This document shows, piece after piece, positions 34,452-45,612 of a stretch of DNA of 64,000 bases. The DNA comes from Tanypteryx hageni (lineage: Eukaryota > Arthropoda > Insecta > Odonata > Petaluridae). The notes under the pieces were generated by a model. That model did not search any database and was not told where the DNA came from. It was given only the letters and a program-made list of their open reading frames with translations. The stretch spans positions 35,976,061 through 36,040,060 of the forward strand of contig CM054117.1 of assembly GCA_028673005.1 (NCBI GenBank), in the 5' to 3' direction. Both the position numbers and the translations under genes were made by a program. The first letter of the stretch is position 1. Each line of letters opens with the position of its first letter.

Positions 34452-34554
34452 CTTCGTTCTTGGGCGCTGGTGGTTTGCGGGTGGCCCAGTTGGTGCGGAT
34501 GCTGCGGCTTCCTAGCCATTGGCCGTTCATCGCCGCAATGGCACTCTCCGCCTC
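34452..34554 (-). CDS. Rox8: Rox8/TIAR exon: end of RRM2
   Basis: The exon encodes 34 residues plus one base and forms helix 2 and strand 4 of RRM2, the main U-rich-RNA binding domain of the TIA1 family. The translation is [20 protein letters not shown] followed by [14 protein letters not shown]. The motif [21 protein letters not shown] is nearly invariant in TIA1, TIAR and Rox8. The acceptor TCTTTTTTCACAG|GAG is strong and in phase 0. The donor GAAG|GTAAGAG is in phase 1 and joins the RRM3 exon 30.8 kb away as NE-V-N. An in-frame extension into the following intron has no conservation and is ignored. The exons for RRM1 and the first half of RRM2 were not found to the right and probably lie outside the window. 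Confidence 0.95.
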
Positions 34555-35625
34555 CTGTGAAAAAAGATAACGAGACAAACGATTATACCGAGGAAAAATG
34601 ATCAAAGACGAGAGATTTATTCATAGTAGACGACAGCTATAGAAATTCGTTCCTTTGGCAATAGTGCGATATATAGAGAGTAGCCGATAAGAACGTAATA
34701 TAAAGCATAGCCTGCTTTCACCTCAAAGGCAAACACGGAATTGCAGAGATTCAGATCGTTACTCGAGAGTATGGTGACAACATAACAATGGCACGAAATA
34801 TAAAAATCTAGCCTCAATTTAAGACAAAAATATGTACCGCAACACTCGTTTTATGTTCGTTTTCAGTCATACATCTCAAAGACCAAATAAAAAAATTCCA
34901 GCACATAATACTGTTCTCATTACACAAACCCAATGTGTTATAATGAGTTTCAAACTCATGATCGATCACAATTACGCCGACTAATCCTTTGTTATCAATC
35001 GTTTGAAAATTAAAAAAAAACGCCCCAAGGATGAGGAAAAGCATTAAAGCAAAGCATATGGAAAAAATAAAAACCTAACCCATCACTATATGGAAGAACC
35101 GGGACGAAAGTGTGGATAATAAGATGTAAGAGGATAGAAAAAACCTAGTCCTCCGAGCAGAGCTACGGATGAATAGACGGCAGAATAAAGAAATATCGAT
35201 GCATTAGTGGAATCAGGTGATAGCAAAAGAGAAGGATCCCTCCACACGCGGCAGAAAAGAACGGAAGAATAGGGGAAGAGAGAATAAAAAAAGCGAAGAA
35301 TGAAGGGGAATGGGAACCGAGAGGAAGGAAAATAGGAGAAAGTGCGAAAGCATCGGAGGAGAGTGCTGAAAAGAAGACTGTATAACAAGGGACGCGAGAG
35401 AGAGATAGGGTTATAGTTGGAGTGTAAGAGACGGAGAAGTGGGGGAGGAGAGGGAGATAATGAAAGGTAAAGCCAACACACACTCGCACAAAGGATTTCG
35501 GAGCGGAAGGTGGCGGTGGAGTATGAAGGGAAAAAGGAAGAGGCGAAAAGGTAGAGAAATGCGAATGCGGAGAGCATGTGCGAAATAGAGGGTGGGAGCA
35601 GCGGGATAGAGAATTGGGCAGGAGT

Positions 35626-35693
<68 letters not shown>

Positions 35694-36502
35694 AGGCAGG
35701 CCGCGGGGGAGGCGAGGAGTGCGGAGGATATGGCATAGGAGGGAGGAGAGGGCGTGGAGGGAGGTGTGGTCCCAAGGTTGACTGACGTCCCATTTGCAAT
35801 TCTTTCCCATTCCTCTTCCCCTCTTTTACTCCCTATTTCGACCAAAGCCCGTGGTCTCCCCTCGGTGGACCCTTCGGCCCCCCTTCCTATAATTCCCACC
35901 CATTCTATCCCAACAATCTCTCCCACTCCCTCTCTTCCTACCTCCAATCCCTCTATTTTTCTCTCTCTCCGTGTCCACCTGAACCCTTCCCCCATCCTCA
36001 CTTTCGATCGCTTTTTCCATCTCCTCCTACGCCATCCCCCTTCCCTCACCGTCCACCCCCCCCCCCCACACCCTTCGCCGGAGGCCAGAAAAGAAGGACG
36101 CCTCAAAGCGTGAGAGCCGATTGCCCGTCATTCATCCTAACCGAACTGCTGGGTTACTGTTGCGATTCGTCGACGACGAGAAACAAAAACTTTTTTGAGC
36201 GCTTCTTGTGTGTGAGTGTGTACGCGAAAGGTTGTTCTAAATTTATAAAATGTTCCGGGTCGTCGGAAAAAATATAAAATATTCCCGTCCGGTAACGCGC
36301 TGATGAAAAAGTTAGGTCGTTGATTTTTATTGCGCGAGGTTTTATTTTGAAAAAAGTAGGTTTATGACGCGATAAAAAGAGTCAAGTTAAGCGTCGCTTT
36401 ATAGAAATTCCGAGTAACAGAACAAAGGATGTTTTAAGCATTGACCCATTTGTGCGCGACTTACAGCTTTGGCTGGTAAAATTTCGATATAGTATGTAAA
36501 CG
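34555..36502 (-). other. Rox8 upstream intron, nearest part
   Basis: Intron sequence preceding the RRM2 exon in the transcript, starting with the pyrimidine-rich acceptor tract. It includes a (GA)n run listed separately and a pyrimidine-rich plus-strand stretch at about 35,810-36,070. I see no exon. Confidence 0.65.
35631..35692 (+). repeat. (GA)n microsatellite
   Basis: A nearly uninterrupted GA dinucleotide run of about 60 bases with one AAAG interruption. Confidence 0.95.
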
Positions 36503-36536
36503 TTTTGCCAAGGTATGCAAGCATACCTTGGCAAAA
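36503..36536. repeat. Perfect 34-nt hairpin (16-bp arms)
   Basis: TTTTGCCAAGGTATGC is followed by AA and then its exact reverse complement GCATACCTTGGCAAAA. The two-base loop favours a cruciform or very tight hairpin rather than a microRNA precursor. No terminator function is implied in this nuclear intron. Confidence 0.9.
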
Positions 36537-39500
36537 GGGGAAAAGAATATTGTCTGGTTTTCGCAAACTTAGACGAAAGACTTAAAAACTGAAGAAGAGG
36601 GAGAATATTTCATAACCAGGACGGATCGACCCACTCGAATCTTATCGATGCAACTCTTAACGGGCATTGGCACCTAAGCCATGACCAATAAAACTCTTCC
36701 GAGTAGTTTCCCATATCCTCTCTCGCAGACCATTTATCAAAATCCGTTCGGCTCATAGGGGCCGTTCTCGCATCACGGATCCGAATTTGTTTAATTCCAC
36801 CGCCTCCTCGAGAATTTCATCCGTCAAGAATTTCCTTCCCTTTCGCCCGCCTCGTTCTACAACCCAATCCACGCGACACCCCGAAACGACGACCGCCCCC
36901 CACCTCCGACCGGTATTCCGACACACACAAAACGCTCCCCGCATTAACACCCCTCTCTTCCACCCTAATCAACTCGGACGTCATTTAATTCATTCAACCT
37001 ACGCCTCGATACAGGCGTAAAAAAGCCTTTCGCCTCGCACACCACGTCCAAATCACAAGAGACGAGCAGGAAGGGGAGAGAGGGAGGGGGAGAACGAAGG
37101 AAGAGACCACCACGCCCACTCCCCACGGCGTGTCTGTGTGCGCGACTACCGCCGCCACCCCCTTGTCACACCGCGCCACACAACTCCCAGCCTTCCTCCT
37201 CCCCTCCCTTCTCCTCTTCCTCCCTCTTACGGCCGGAGACACGAACTAAATAAACTTGACAATTCCACATTAGACCTCCCGAAGCGACGGCCGTCCCCGG
37301 CACCCCGTGGGACTCATTTGCCAGCGCCTCCTCGCCCTCCACCTCCTCGCCTTCTGCCCCCCTCCACCTCGAGGCACTTCGCCTGGCAAAATCCCACCCC
37401 ACCTTCCCTTTTCTCTCTTTCCTTCCCGCCTCCCTCCGCGTCGCGGCCGCACATTCGCCTCCCACTCCGTCCCTTCCGGAATATAAAAAATAAAACTTCA
37501 TACCGACTCTTTTTACCTAAAAAAAAAGAGAGCGAGCACGAAGACTCCCGCGTGTGAATTTTGGGTCGACCACTCCCATTGCGTGTGAGCTATTACGCGC
37601 CCTACCCCTTCACCTGTTTCCTTTTTTGAATTTTTTTAATTATATATTTTTTATCATTTCCAAGGTTCAACTTCAGTTCCCGCTTCCTCCTCGCAGAACT
37701 CGGCACGAGTCCTTAACCCTACCTTGTCCTACTCGCGCCTTCGCGTTTATTTGACGTTCTCCTATTTAACGCTACTCTTTTATTAGCCGTTATGTTTCCG
37801 CCAACCGCAGCACACCCTTCTAGACTCCCTCTCTCGGACTACTTATATGCTTCCCACGAGAGCGTGGCACGCCATTCCATCCTCCATTACCACAATTTCA
37901 TGATTCCTCGCCGATATTCAGCTGTTTTTTTCGCCCACCCATTCCTAGCGGCACGCACTTATTTCGCGAATTTACTCTTATTCCGGAGCGGAATTCTTTC
38001 TCGAACTTCCTTAGACCCATCCACTCTCCACTTCCCTTCCCTTTTCTGTTCGGTTTATTGCCGATACGCGGGATAGGGGGAAAAATTCCGTCCGACCGTC
38101 CGTTAAAAACCTCCGACGAAGTTAAGGAAAAATACAAGCGGTTCGGCTCTAACGTTTTTTTCAGCGAAAAAAATCATCAAGGGATAAGTTGAGATCGGAA
38201 ATGTCCACGGAAATTCAAAGGTTCTCGTTCCGTTAATTGAAAAAACAAACTCGAGAATCTCCATGGGAGTTTGTAGCACTCTTTAATTTCTGAAAGACAC
38301 GCTCTTCGTCCCGCCGTAATTGGGAAAAAACGGAGTCGATCTAACGAATTCATTTAGGTTTATAACGCAAAATTCCTATTTAACAACCTCTCCCAAAGGC
38401 GAGAGAACAAGTGCTAAGGGTAATCCAGCAAGCGGACGGACCTGTAAGAGGAGAGAATGAATTGTGGGATAGAAACAAGAAGCGATTTGTGGGAGCTGAA
38501 CACCATGGAAATTGTGATAAAATTACGAACATGACGAGATAATAGAAGGCAAAATAGCCTGAATGAGGAGGGACAAAAGAAAGAAAGAGAAGGAAACGGA
38601 GGTGGGAAAAAGGGGAGATAACAGAAGAAAAAGAAACAGACGAAGCGTAATATAAAAAATGAGGATGAGAAAATGAGGGTAGGAAGAGGAAAAGAAAGAT
38701 AGTAAGCAAAGGGGGAGTGGAGCAAATGGTGGAGGAGGGGAGGTCTGAGGGGACGCCGGCTCCGAACAAGCAGAAAGGTGGAGGATAAATGGCCGACCAC
38801 CCTCTATCTCTCACTCCGTCCAACTATTCCGTTCCCTCCCTCCGCTACGCCCCCGTCCCTCTTTGTCCCCATACATCTTTCATGTCCCTTGCAGCCTCGC
38901 TCCCTCCCTCCCTCGCCCCTCCCTCTCCTCTTTCTCTACCCCCTCGCCGTGCCTCAATATCCCGCCCTATTTCCTGTTCTCGGGCGAGCCCCTTGTCTTT
39001 TAGGATATCCGCCCCGAATTTCTCTGAGAGATTTCCACCGCAAGTTTCGTCCCTGAATATTTGGCAGAGGAAAAAGTCTCGACGGTTTGAAATTTTCGCC
39101 TAATTAAGATCGGTTTGTTTTGACTCCGAATCCAATAATAATTTATATCATCGACCAATCGTGCCGATGGCCGCTGCTGATGGAACAAAGTAAGAGCCTT
39201 CGGTAGGGTTTTAATCTTTGAAGCCATGGAAGGCCCAGATATTAAGCATGAAATTCCTGATTTAATTGACTAAAAAAATAGATTCAAATAGATTATTGGG
39301 GCGTTTTTTCAAGTAAAACCAGAGCGGCCGCCTAGGCGTAGTAAGTGCACAGTCGCACGGTGAAAATATCACCCCAACGTACCGTAACCCTGCCATATAT
39401 TTTTCGCTTGTCCTTATATTAGGCGTCTTGAGGGGCGGGGGAGAGGTCACATATCGAATCCATTTGACAGCTCGACGAGGAGTCAAATTAAAAACTTATT

Positions 39501-40140
39501 AAAGACCCATCACCCGTAATAAGAAATATATCATTTTGGCAAGAAAAGAGGCAGGAGTTTGGGAGAGCAAGCTTTATTGGAGCTCAGAAATTAAACCCTT
39601 TCTCCCCCTTTTATTTAAGCAACGAGCAAGATTGATGATGGCGGGCCAACCCCTTCTCCGAAACTCGAGGGAACGAAGAACGTTTCTGTTTCCATTCTCC
39701 CCTTTCTCTTTCTCTCAAAACCTCCCCGTCCGACCGACCTCATCAAAACATCGGGTATACTTCGCTTGCACCAAATCGCCTAACTGCGTTCATAAAACCA
39801 TCAGGTCCAAAAAACGAGCGAGATGGAGAGAGGAAGATGACTAAAACAGGACATCGCGTTCGTTACGTAAAAAGACTCGTGTGTGTTTTAGAGAAAAGAA
39901 CTCTGCATATGAATACGTCGTTCTCTGGCTTCATTTTCGATGTTCCAGGACCGAGAGCGCCGGATACTTTGCTTTAAGCTTCCTTTCCGATGGAGGCCGG
40001 GAAAAACGGCGGGCTTCAAGGCGGCGACAAAAAGGAACGTATTCCTCCTACTCTGGAGGAGGAATGAGGCAAGTTGCCAAGGAGATTCGGAGACATTAAC
40101 GCGGGTCGCGATCGCAACGGAAGGGTTGCGGAAGGAGGGA
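36537..40140. other. Intronic sequence, nothing recognised
   Basis: Mixed-composition sequence with pyrimidine-rich plus-strand patches at about 37,150-37,450 and 38,800-38,990. Numerous chance frames lack any domain signature. Confidence 0.6.
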
Positions 40141-40302
40141 GGGTGAGGGGAAGAGGGAGGGTGAGGGGAAGAGGGAGGATGAGGGGAAGAGGGAGGGTGA
40201 GGGGAAGAGGGAGGGTGAGGGGAAGAGGGAGGGTGAGGGGAAGAGGGAGGGTGAGGGGAAGAGGGAGGGTGAGGGGAAGAGGGAGGGTGAGGGGAAGAGG
40301 GA
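40141..40302 (+). repeat. 18-bp minisatellite, nine copies
   Basis: Nine consecutive copies of GGGTGAGGGGAAGAGGGA, one with a single change, are followed by two 12-bp GGGTGATGGGGA units to 40326. Since 18 is a multiple of three, the array yields a periodic Arg/Gly/Val frame, but no gene context supports it. Confidence 0.93.
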
Positions 40303-41736
40303 GGGTGATGGGGAGGGTGATGGGGAGGGAGGATGGGGGAGAGAGAAGGGAGAAATGGAGGCTGGGAATAATGAAGGCAGAATGGGGTGGGAGGAAAGCG
40401 TTAAGTGTGTCCGCTTGCGATTCCGTCTCTTCTTCCTTGAAGCCCTCCGCGCTTTTGATGCCCGCCGCGGGAGCTGTTCGGAGAGACGCATAAAACCTTA
40501 TGGGATGGGGAACTTAATGACCCTCAGACCTCATGAAGGAACAACTTCGCGGGAAAAGACCGCAGAAACTCGTACGGAAGGAAGGGGGGAGTCCAAGGCG
40601 TGGGGGCGTGAAGCTATGCTTAAAGAAAACCCAAGTTAACCGTACAAAAGTGGATTGGCTAAAGGGGAAGGGTTGGTGTTCGCTTCAAAAGTTGCACTTT
40701 CAAACCGCGGTTGAATTAAAAGCCCTCGACAGCGCCAAACACGAGTTCGAACGATAAGAATGTGAGTGCGCGCGCGCACACACTCATAAAAAATACTCGC
40801 ACATACGTGTGTGTGTTGGATGGCGAATAAGCCTCGTGGGCTATTATCGAACAGCACATACGTAAAAAGCCTGCTAGAGCGGAGGTTAGGTTAGGGAAGT
40901 AAGATATTGGAGTAGGAGTAGAGAACGGAGGACGACGTAACAACTAACGCCAAAATCATCCCTGAAAATTTATGCCGACTCCGCGGTCGGGAAAAACAAT
41001 TTTATGCAAATCTAGATAAGTTCCGAGGGAACGGGAAAGAAAAGAGAGAGAGAGAGAGGGTTGGTTTTCTGGTGAAAAATGAATAGAATACAATTATCGA
41101 ACCTCGGGTAAAAAGAAGGAAGAGCAGGTTATTCGTGGAATTCTTTTTTCTTCGCGATAAAATGAGTTCCGAATAAGTGCGGAGCGAGGATGGTAAAATG
41201 AATTTCTTAGAGGCCAATAATTTTTCGGCGGTTAGTTCGAGAAGTTTTATTTAACGTTTTAATTTTTCATTTTTCCAAGCCATCAGGTCAGCAGAAAACT
41301 TTCAAGTCGATATATCTGCGATATTCAACGGATCGACGCTCATTGTTGTCGTCCTCGCGCCGGAGGACGTACTTCGCTGCGAACAACACGCTTAGCATTC
41401 TCGAAAAAACTTTTCTCGTATAAGATTACACCTATATAACAGTTTGTAATCAACCTATAAAAGACAATTTCAGAGGTTGTGAAATCATTTTTAAATCTGC
41501 GCCTACATAAACTAAGTACCTTTTCGTTTCTGTTAAAAGTAAATCATGGTTAGCATATTAAAAATTTATTAGTCATCTCACATAATTGAACGTCTGTCAA
41601 GATTATTTAAAGTTGGGATGCATTTAATACAGAAATAAATTCATAACTTTCTTCACTAAATCATAACGCGAAGAATAAATTTTATAATCATATCATGCAG
41701 TCTTGAATTCTGAAAAAGTAGAAGAATAATTCTGCC
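40303..41736. other. Intronic sequence, nothing recognised
   Basis: Unique-looking sequence. Two adjacent TTAGG units near 40887 are too few to mean an interstitial telomere. Confidence 0.6.
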
Positions 41737-41800
41737 TTGCTGGAAAACAAACCCGGGTCTTCCACTTGCCGGGCGGATATCATATGCCTATCTGCGTACA
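41737..41800 (-). mobile_element. tRNA-like SINE head remnant
   Basis: On the minus strand the sequence reads GGCATATGATATCCGCCCGG then CAAGTGGAAGACCCGGGTTT. This resembles the tRNA-derived head of arthropod SINEs, with GGGTTTGTTTTCC standing in for the B box GGTTCGANTCC. The A-box side is not clear and the element boundaries are not visible, so this is a degraded fragment and not a functional tRNA gene. Confidence 0.35.
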
Positions 41801-43428
41801 AACTTCACCAACACTTTCATTTGTGTTTATCTGACGCCTTATTTAGTTGTGTCACCAAGCAGTTTAAATTCGCTGCGAGGAGTTTGTTCGCCACCAAATA
41901 AACAGGAAAAAAGTTTTTAATAATTTTAATCGGTATAAGCGCCGAACACCTAATACGACTCAAAACTTAGACACGAATGTCAATCTTCGGAACACGTCCA
42001 AATTGCTAAAAATGAGACGGCATCTTACGCGACTGAATAAAAAGGCGGGGCAAGGCGAGCGGCATAAGTAGGGCAAACAGTTTCAACTAGTTTCACCTCT
42101 CCGCCGTCGTCGTCTAAGCCGTCTGCCGCGGTTATTCCTTTTTTCTGAAGTGTGGAAGATACTGCGAGGTTACCCAAAAATCCAGGAATCTGCCGAACCA
42201 TTCCAACCGGAGCCTCAAAACGTCTCGCGAATAAAAAAAAGTTACGTGAAAAGACGGTCTGGGGGCTCTGAAACTTTCGGAGAGAGGAACGAGTCACTCG
42301 GACATTCTTAAAGTTCCGCTAAATTTTAACCTCGACCCGCAAGCGCGTTTTTTATTTATTCTCTACTCTTTCGCGAGGGCCAAGAGAATGTATAGTCATC
42401 GGCTTACCCTCCTCCCCGTCCTCCGTCTCTTTACTAGCCGCTGAAAGGGGAGGGAGAAAGAGAAGAAAGGAGGGGAGAGAGGAAGGGGATGGCGAGTGCA
42501 TGCGCGGCGACGTCGGATAGTTGACCGGCACGTCGGAAGAGGGAGACGCATTACGTGTCTCCCTCCCTCTTTCCGGCATCCTTTTTCTTGAAAGGAACCA
42601 TCCAGGGCATTCCCTAGGTGCCGACTGTATGAAAGTTTTGTCTGTCTCTCTGTCCGAAAGACACTTGCTTTTTTACGTTATTTTCTTCCATTCTTGGAAC
42701 TACACAGAAATGCCTGCGAGACGAAAAAATATCGCGCAAAGTGGAAGAGATTGGGAAGGGAATTACTAGTGGAATTAAGGCTGGATGTGTGACGGCAGCG
42801 ATTCAGCCGCCACAACGGCGTTCGCAAAAAAAACAAATCGGAAATTAGAAATGATTACATTCGAGAGAATAAAAATCAAATTATATAAAAGACTCCGTAA
42901 GGAAAAAATGTATTGTATACTTTGAGATTAGATAATTTCTGGAAGGTATAGCATGCTATAATTCATAACATCTAATTTAATTTAGAAGGAAGACGAAAAA
43001 CACCAAAACATAAATTGCGCTGGGATAAATTCGTACATCTAAAATTGTGCTCGGGAACGAAAAACCACCGCAGCCGGGAATACCGAAACTTGCAGAACAC
43101 GCCGGAATAACTTCATGCCAAAATCTCACTATGCCCAATCTTAAGCCTAAACGCTACCAGGCCAGGTTCACTTTGAAAATTTTCACATTTTAAAAGAAAA
43201 TATGCAAGCAAAGTAAACCATTAAATTCCCCCTACCGACGCAAAATAATTTCGGCGACGATATAGCGGAACGCAACTATACACGAGGACGACGAAAGTAT
43301 TTCTCCAACAAAAAACACCGCGAGGTGGGTCAGAGCGAAGGATCGTGGGTTTATTTTCCAGAAGCGCGCACAACCTTCCTGGAGCGAACAATTTACTTTT
43401 TTCGAGAGAGAGAAAGAGTCCGGCGGAA

Positions 43429-43432
<4 letters not shown>
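41801..43432. other. Intronic sequence, nothing recognised
   Basis: Unique-looking sequence without recognised exons, RNA genes or repeats. Confidence 0.6.
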
Positions 43433-43502
<70 letters not shown>

Positions 43503-43526
43503 GTATATGTATGTGTATATATATAT

Positions 43527-43571
<45 letters not shown>
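43433..43571. repeat. (TA)n-(GTAT)n-(TA)n compound microsatellite
   Basis: Two (TA)n arms flank a central block of GTAT and GTGTAT units. The TA arms are self-complementary and could fold on each other. Confidence 0.95.
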
Positions 43572-43572
<1 letters not shown>

Positions 43573-43860
43573 CAAGACGGTATATCATGGCGAAACACGC
43601 GTGAGGTCTCATGCATGAGGAAGCCTCATCAGTGCGGTCACACGGATCTTCCATTCATTTCGCTCGCCTCCTCCTCTCCTCCCCTTTCATCCACCCACAC
43701 ACCTACCCCACCCCTTCCGTCCATCATTCGGGACTCGTTATTTTCCACCCGTACGCTGCGGACTCCGCCCTCAGAAATGCAGACTAGTGGCAACACGTGA
43801 CATAAAATCCACATCATCACTCTTCTCCCTGTGACGCGTGCGTGAGGCGAAGGAAAGGAG

Positions 43861-44180
43861 AAAGAGGAGAAGGAAAAGGGACAGAGGCGAAGGAAAAGGG
43901 AAAGAGGCGAAGGAAAAGGGAAAGAGGCGAAGGAAAAGGGAAAGAGGCGAAGGAAAAGGGAAAGAGGCGAAGGAAAAGGGAAAGAGGCGAAGGAAAAGGG
44001 AAAGAGGCGAAGGAAAAGGGAAAGAGGCGAAGGAAAAGGGAAAGAGGCGAAGGAAAAGGGAAAGAGGCGAAGGAAAAGGGAAAGAGGCGAAGGAAAAGGG
44101 AAAGAGGCGAAGGAAAAGGGAAAGAGGCGAAGGAAAAGGGAAAGAGGCGAAGGAGAAGGGAAAGAGGTGGAGGAAAAAGG
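43861..44180 (+). repeat. 20-bp minisatellite, sixteen copies
   Basis: The unit is AAAGAGGCGAAGGAAAAGGG. Twelve consecutive copies at 43901-44140 are identical. The two before and two after carry small changes, and a ragged half-copy precedes 43861. All three plus frames stay open because the unit has no stop in any frame. The homogeneity implies recent expansion or gene conversion. Confidence 0.95.
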
Positions 44181-45245
44181 AGGCTCTCTCGCCCTCTCAG
44201 GATGGGAGTAGGGAGATAGGAGAAGCACGAGGCGACGGGACGAGCTCGCTTAATTACCTTGCAAGCCACATGATTTGTGGGAGGAGGGGTGGATAAATGG
44301 GGGGAGGTGAAGGAGGGAGAGGCTTTTCCCACAGGTAATCTCCTCTGTGTATCGAGAAGAGGGAAAGAGGCGCCCGTCTTACGGCAAAGGCGGGAAAAAT
44401 CTAGCGAGGGCGGACCTGATTTTAAACTCGTGTGGTTTTACTGTGTTTTTCGATATTTCTTCCGGCAAGGGATTCGCTTTTCGTTTTAAGGACAGCCACT
44501 CGGGGTGTATAACATAGAGAAAAACATCCGACGCATTTCAGATTCAGCGAAATCGCGATCAACAGCCGCAAAAAGCAAATTACGGCAAAATGGGAGATTC
44601 AGTTTACAGTAGGTAGCATGCAATCAAAGTAAAAGTGTTTTTAGTCACTATATCTCATACATCCTTAATGATTATTACATCTACATGGAAAAATACAGGT
44701 TATTCCGTCAGATATCCAATAGGTAGCAGAAGAAACTAAATCTTAGGAAATCTACCTTGGGATGATTACCTAAGCTGAAAAACGACTTCGGTAACAAGTT
44801 TACTTAGAACAAATTGGAACATTCGTACCTGCAATTGTGAAAAAAGAGACAAAGACAGATAAGCAGCAAGACAAAGCGATTACGTAACGAATTCTCATTA
44901 AAGAAATATTCATAAAAGAAGGTAAGCATAAGATGCATTACCCATCAAATGAAATGTAGAATAATGGAAAGTAGGTCCTGTAATATGAGTAAAAGTTCTC
45001 ATACTAGAAGTAGAGGACCGTACTATGTGGGCCGCGAGGACTAGCACGCGTGGAGTACTATCTCTCAGAACGGCTGGAGTGGAAGGACGTGAGAGAGGGA
45101 AAGAGGGGGAGAGACTCGTTGGGTAGGGCTAAGAAGATAGGATAAGGAAAACAGGATGCAAACGAAATGATGCAACGTGGGGAGGAAGGTAATGGAAGCA
45201 GCGATGGGCAGAAGGCTAAGGATGGAAGAGAGGGTGGAGTATGGG
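44181..45245. other. Intronic sequence, nothing recognised
   Basis: Unique-looking sequence between two purine arrays. No gene features. Confidence 0.6.
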
Positions 45246-45612
45246 AGAGGGAGGGAGAGGGAGGGAGAGAGAGGGAGGGAGAGGGAGGGAGAGGGAGGGA
45301 GAGGGAGGGAGAGGGAGGGAGGGAGAGGGAGGGAGGGAGAGGGAGGGAGAGGGAGGGAGGGAGAGGGAGGGAAGGGGAGGGAGAGGGAGGGAGAGGGAGG
45401 GAGAGGGAGGGAAGGGGAGGGAGAGGGAGGGAGGGAGGGAGGGAGAGGGAGGGAGAGGGAGGGAGAGGGAGGGCGAGGGAGGGAGAGGGAGGGAGAGGGA
45501 GGGAGAGAGAGGGAGAGAGAGGGAGGGAGGGAGGGAGAGAGAGGGAGAGAGAGGGAGGGAGGGAGGGAGGGAGAGAGAGAGAGAGAGAGAGAGGGAGGGA
45601 GAGAGAGAGAGA
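45246..45612 (+). repeat. (GAGGGAGG)n-type GA satellite
   Basis: About 370 bases of GAGGGAGGGA and GAGA units, purine-only on the plus strand apart from one C near 45474. The long minus-strand Ser/Pro/Leu frame over it is an artefact. Confidence 0.95.

Noticed and set aside
40886..40900. TTAGG telomere-type repeat
   Set aside because: Only about two units, as expected by chance.
43838..44296. Lys/Arg/Glu-rich frames open in all three plus frames
   Set aside because: The 20-bp unit has no stop in any frame, so open frames are guaranteed.
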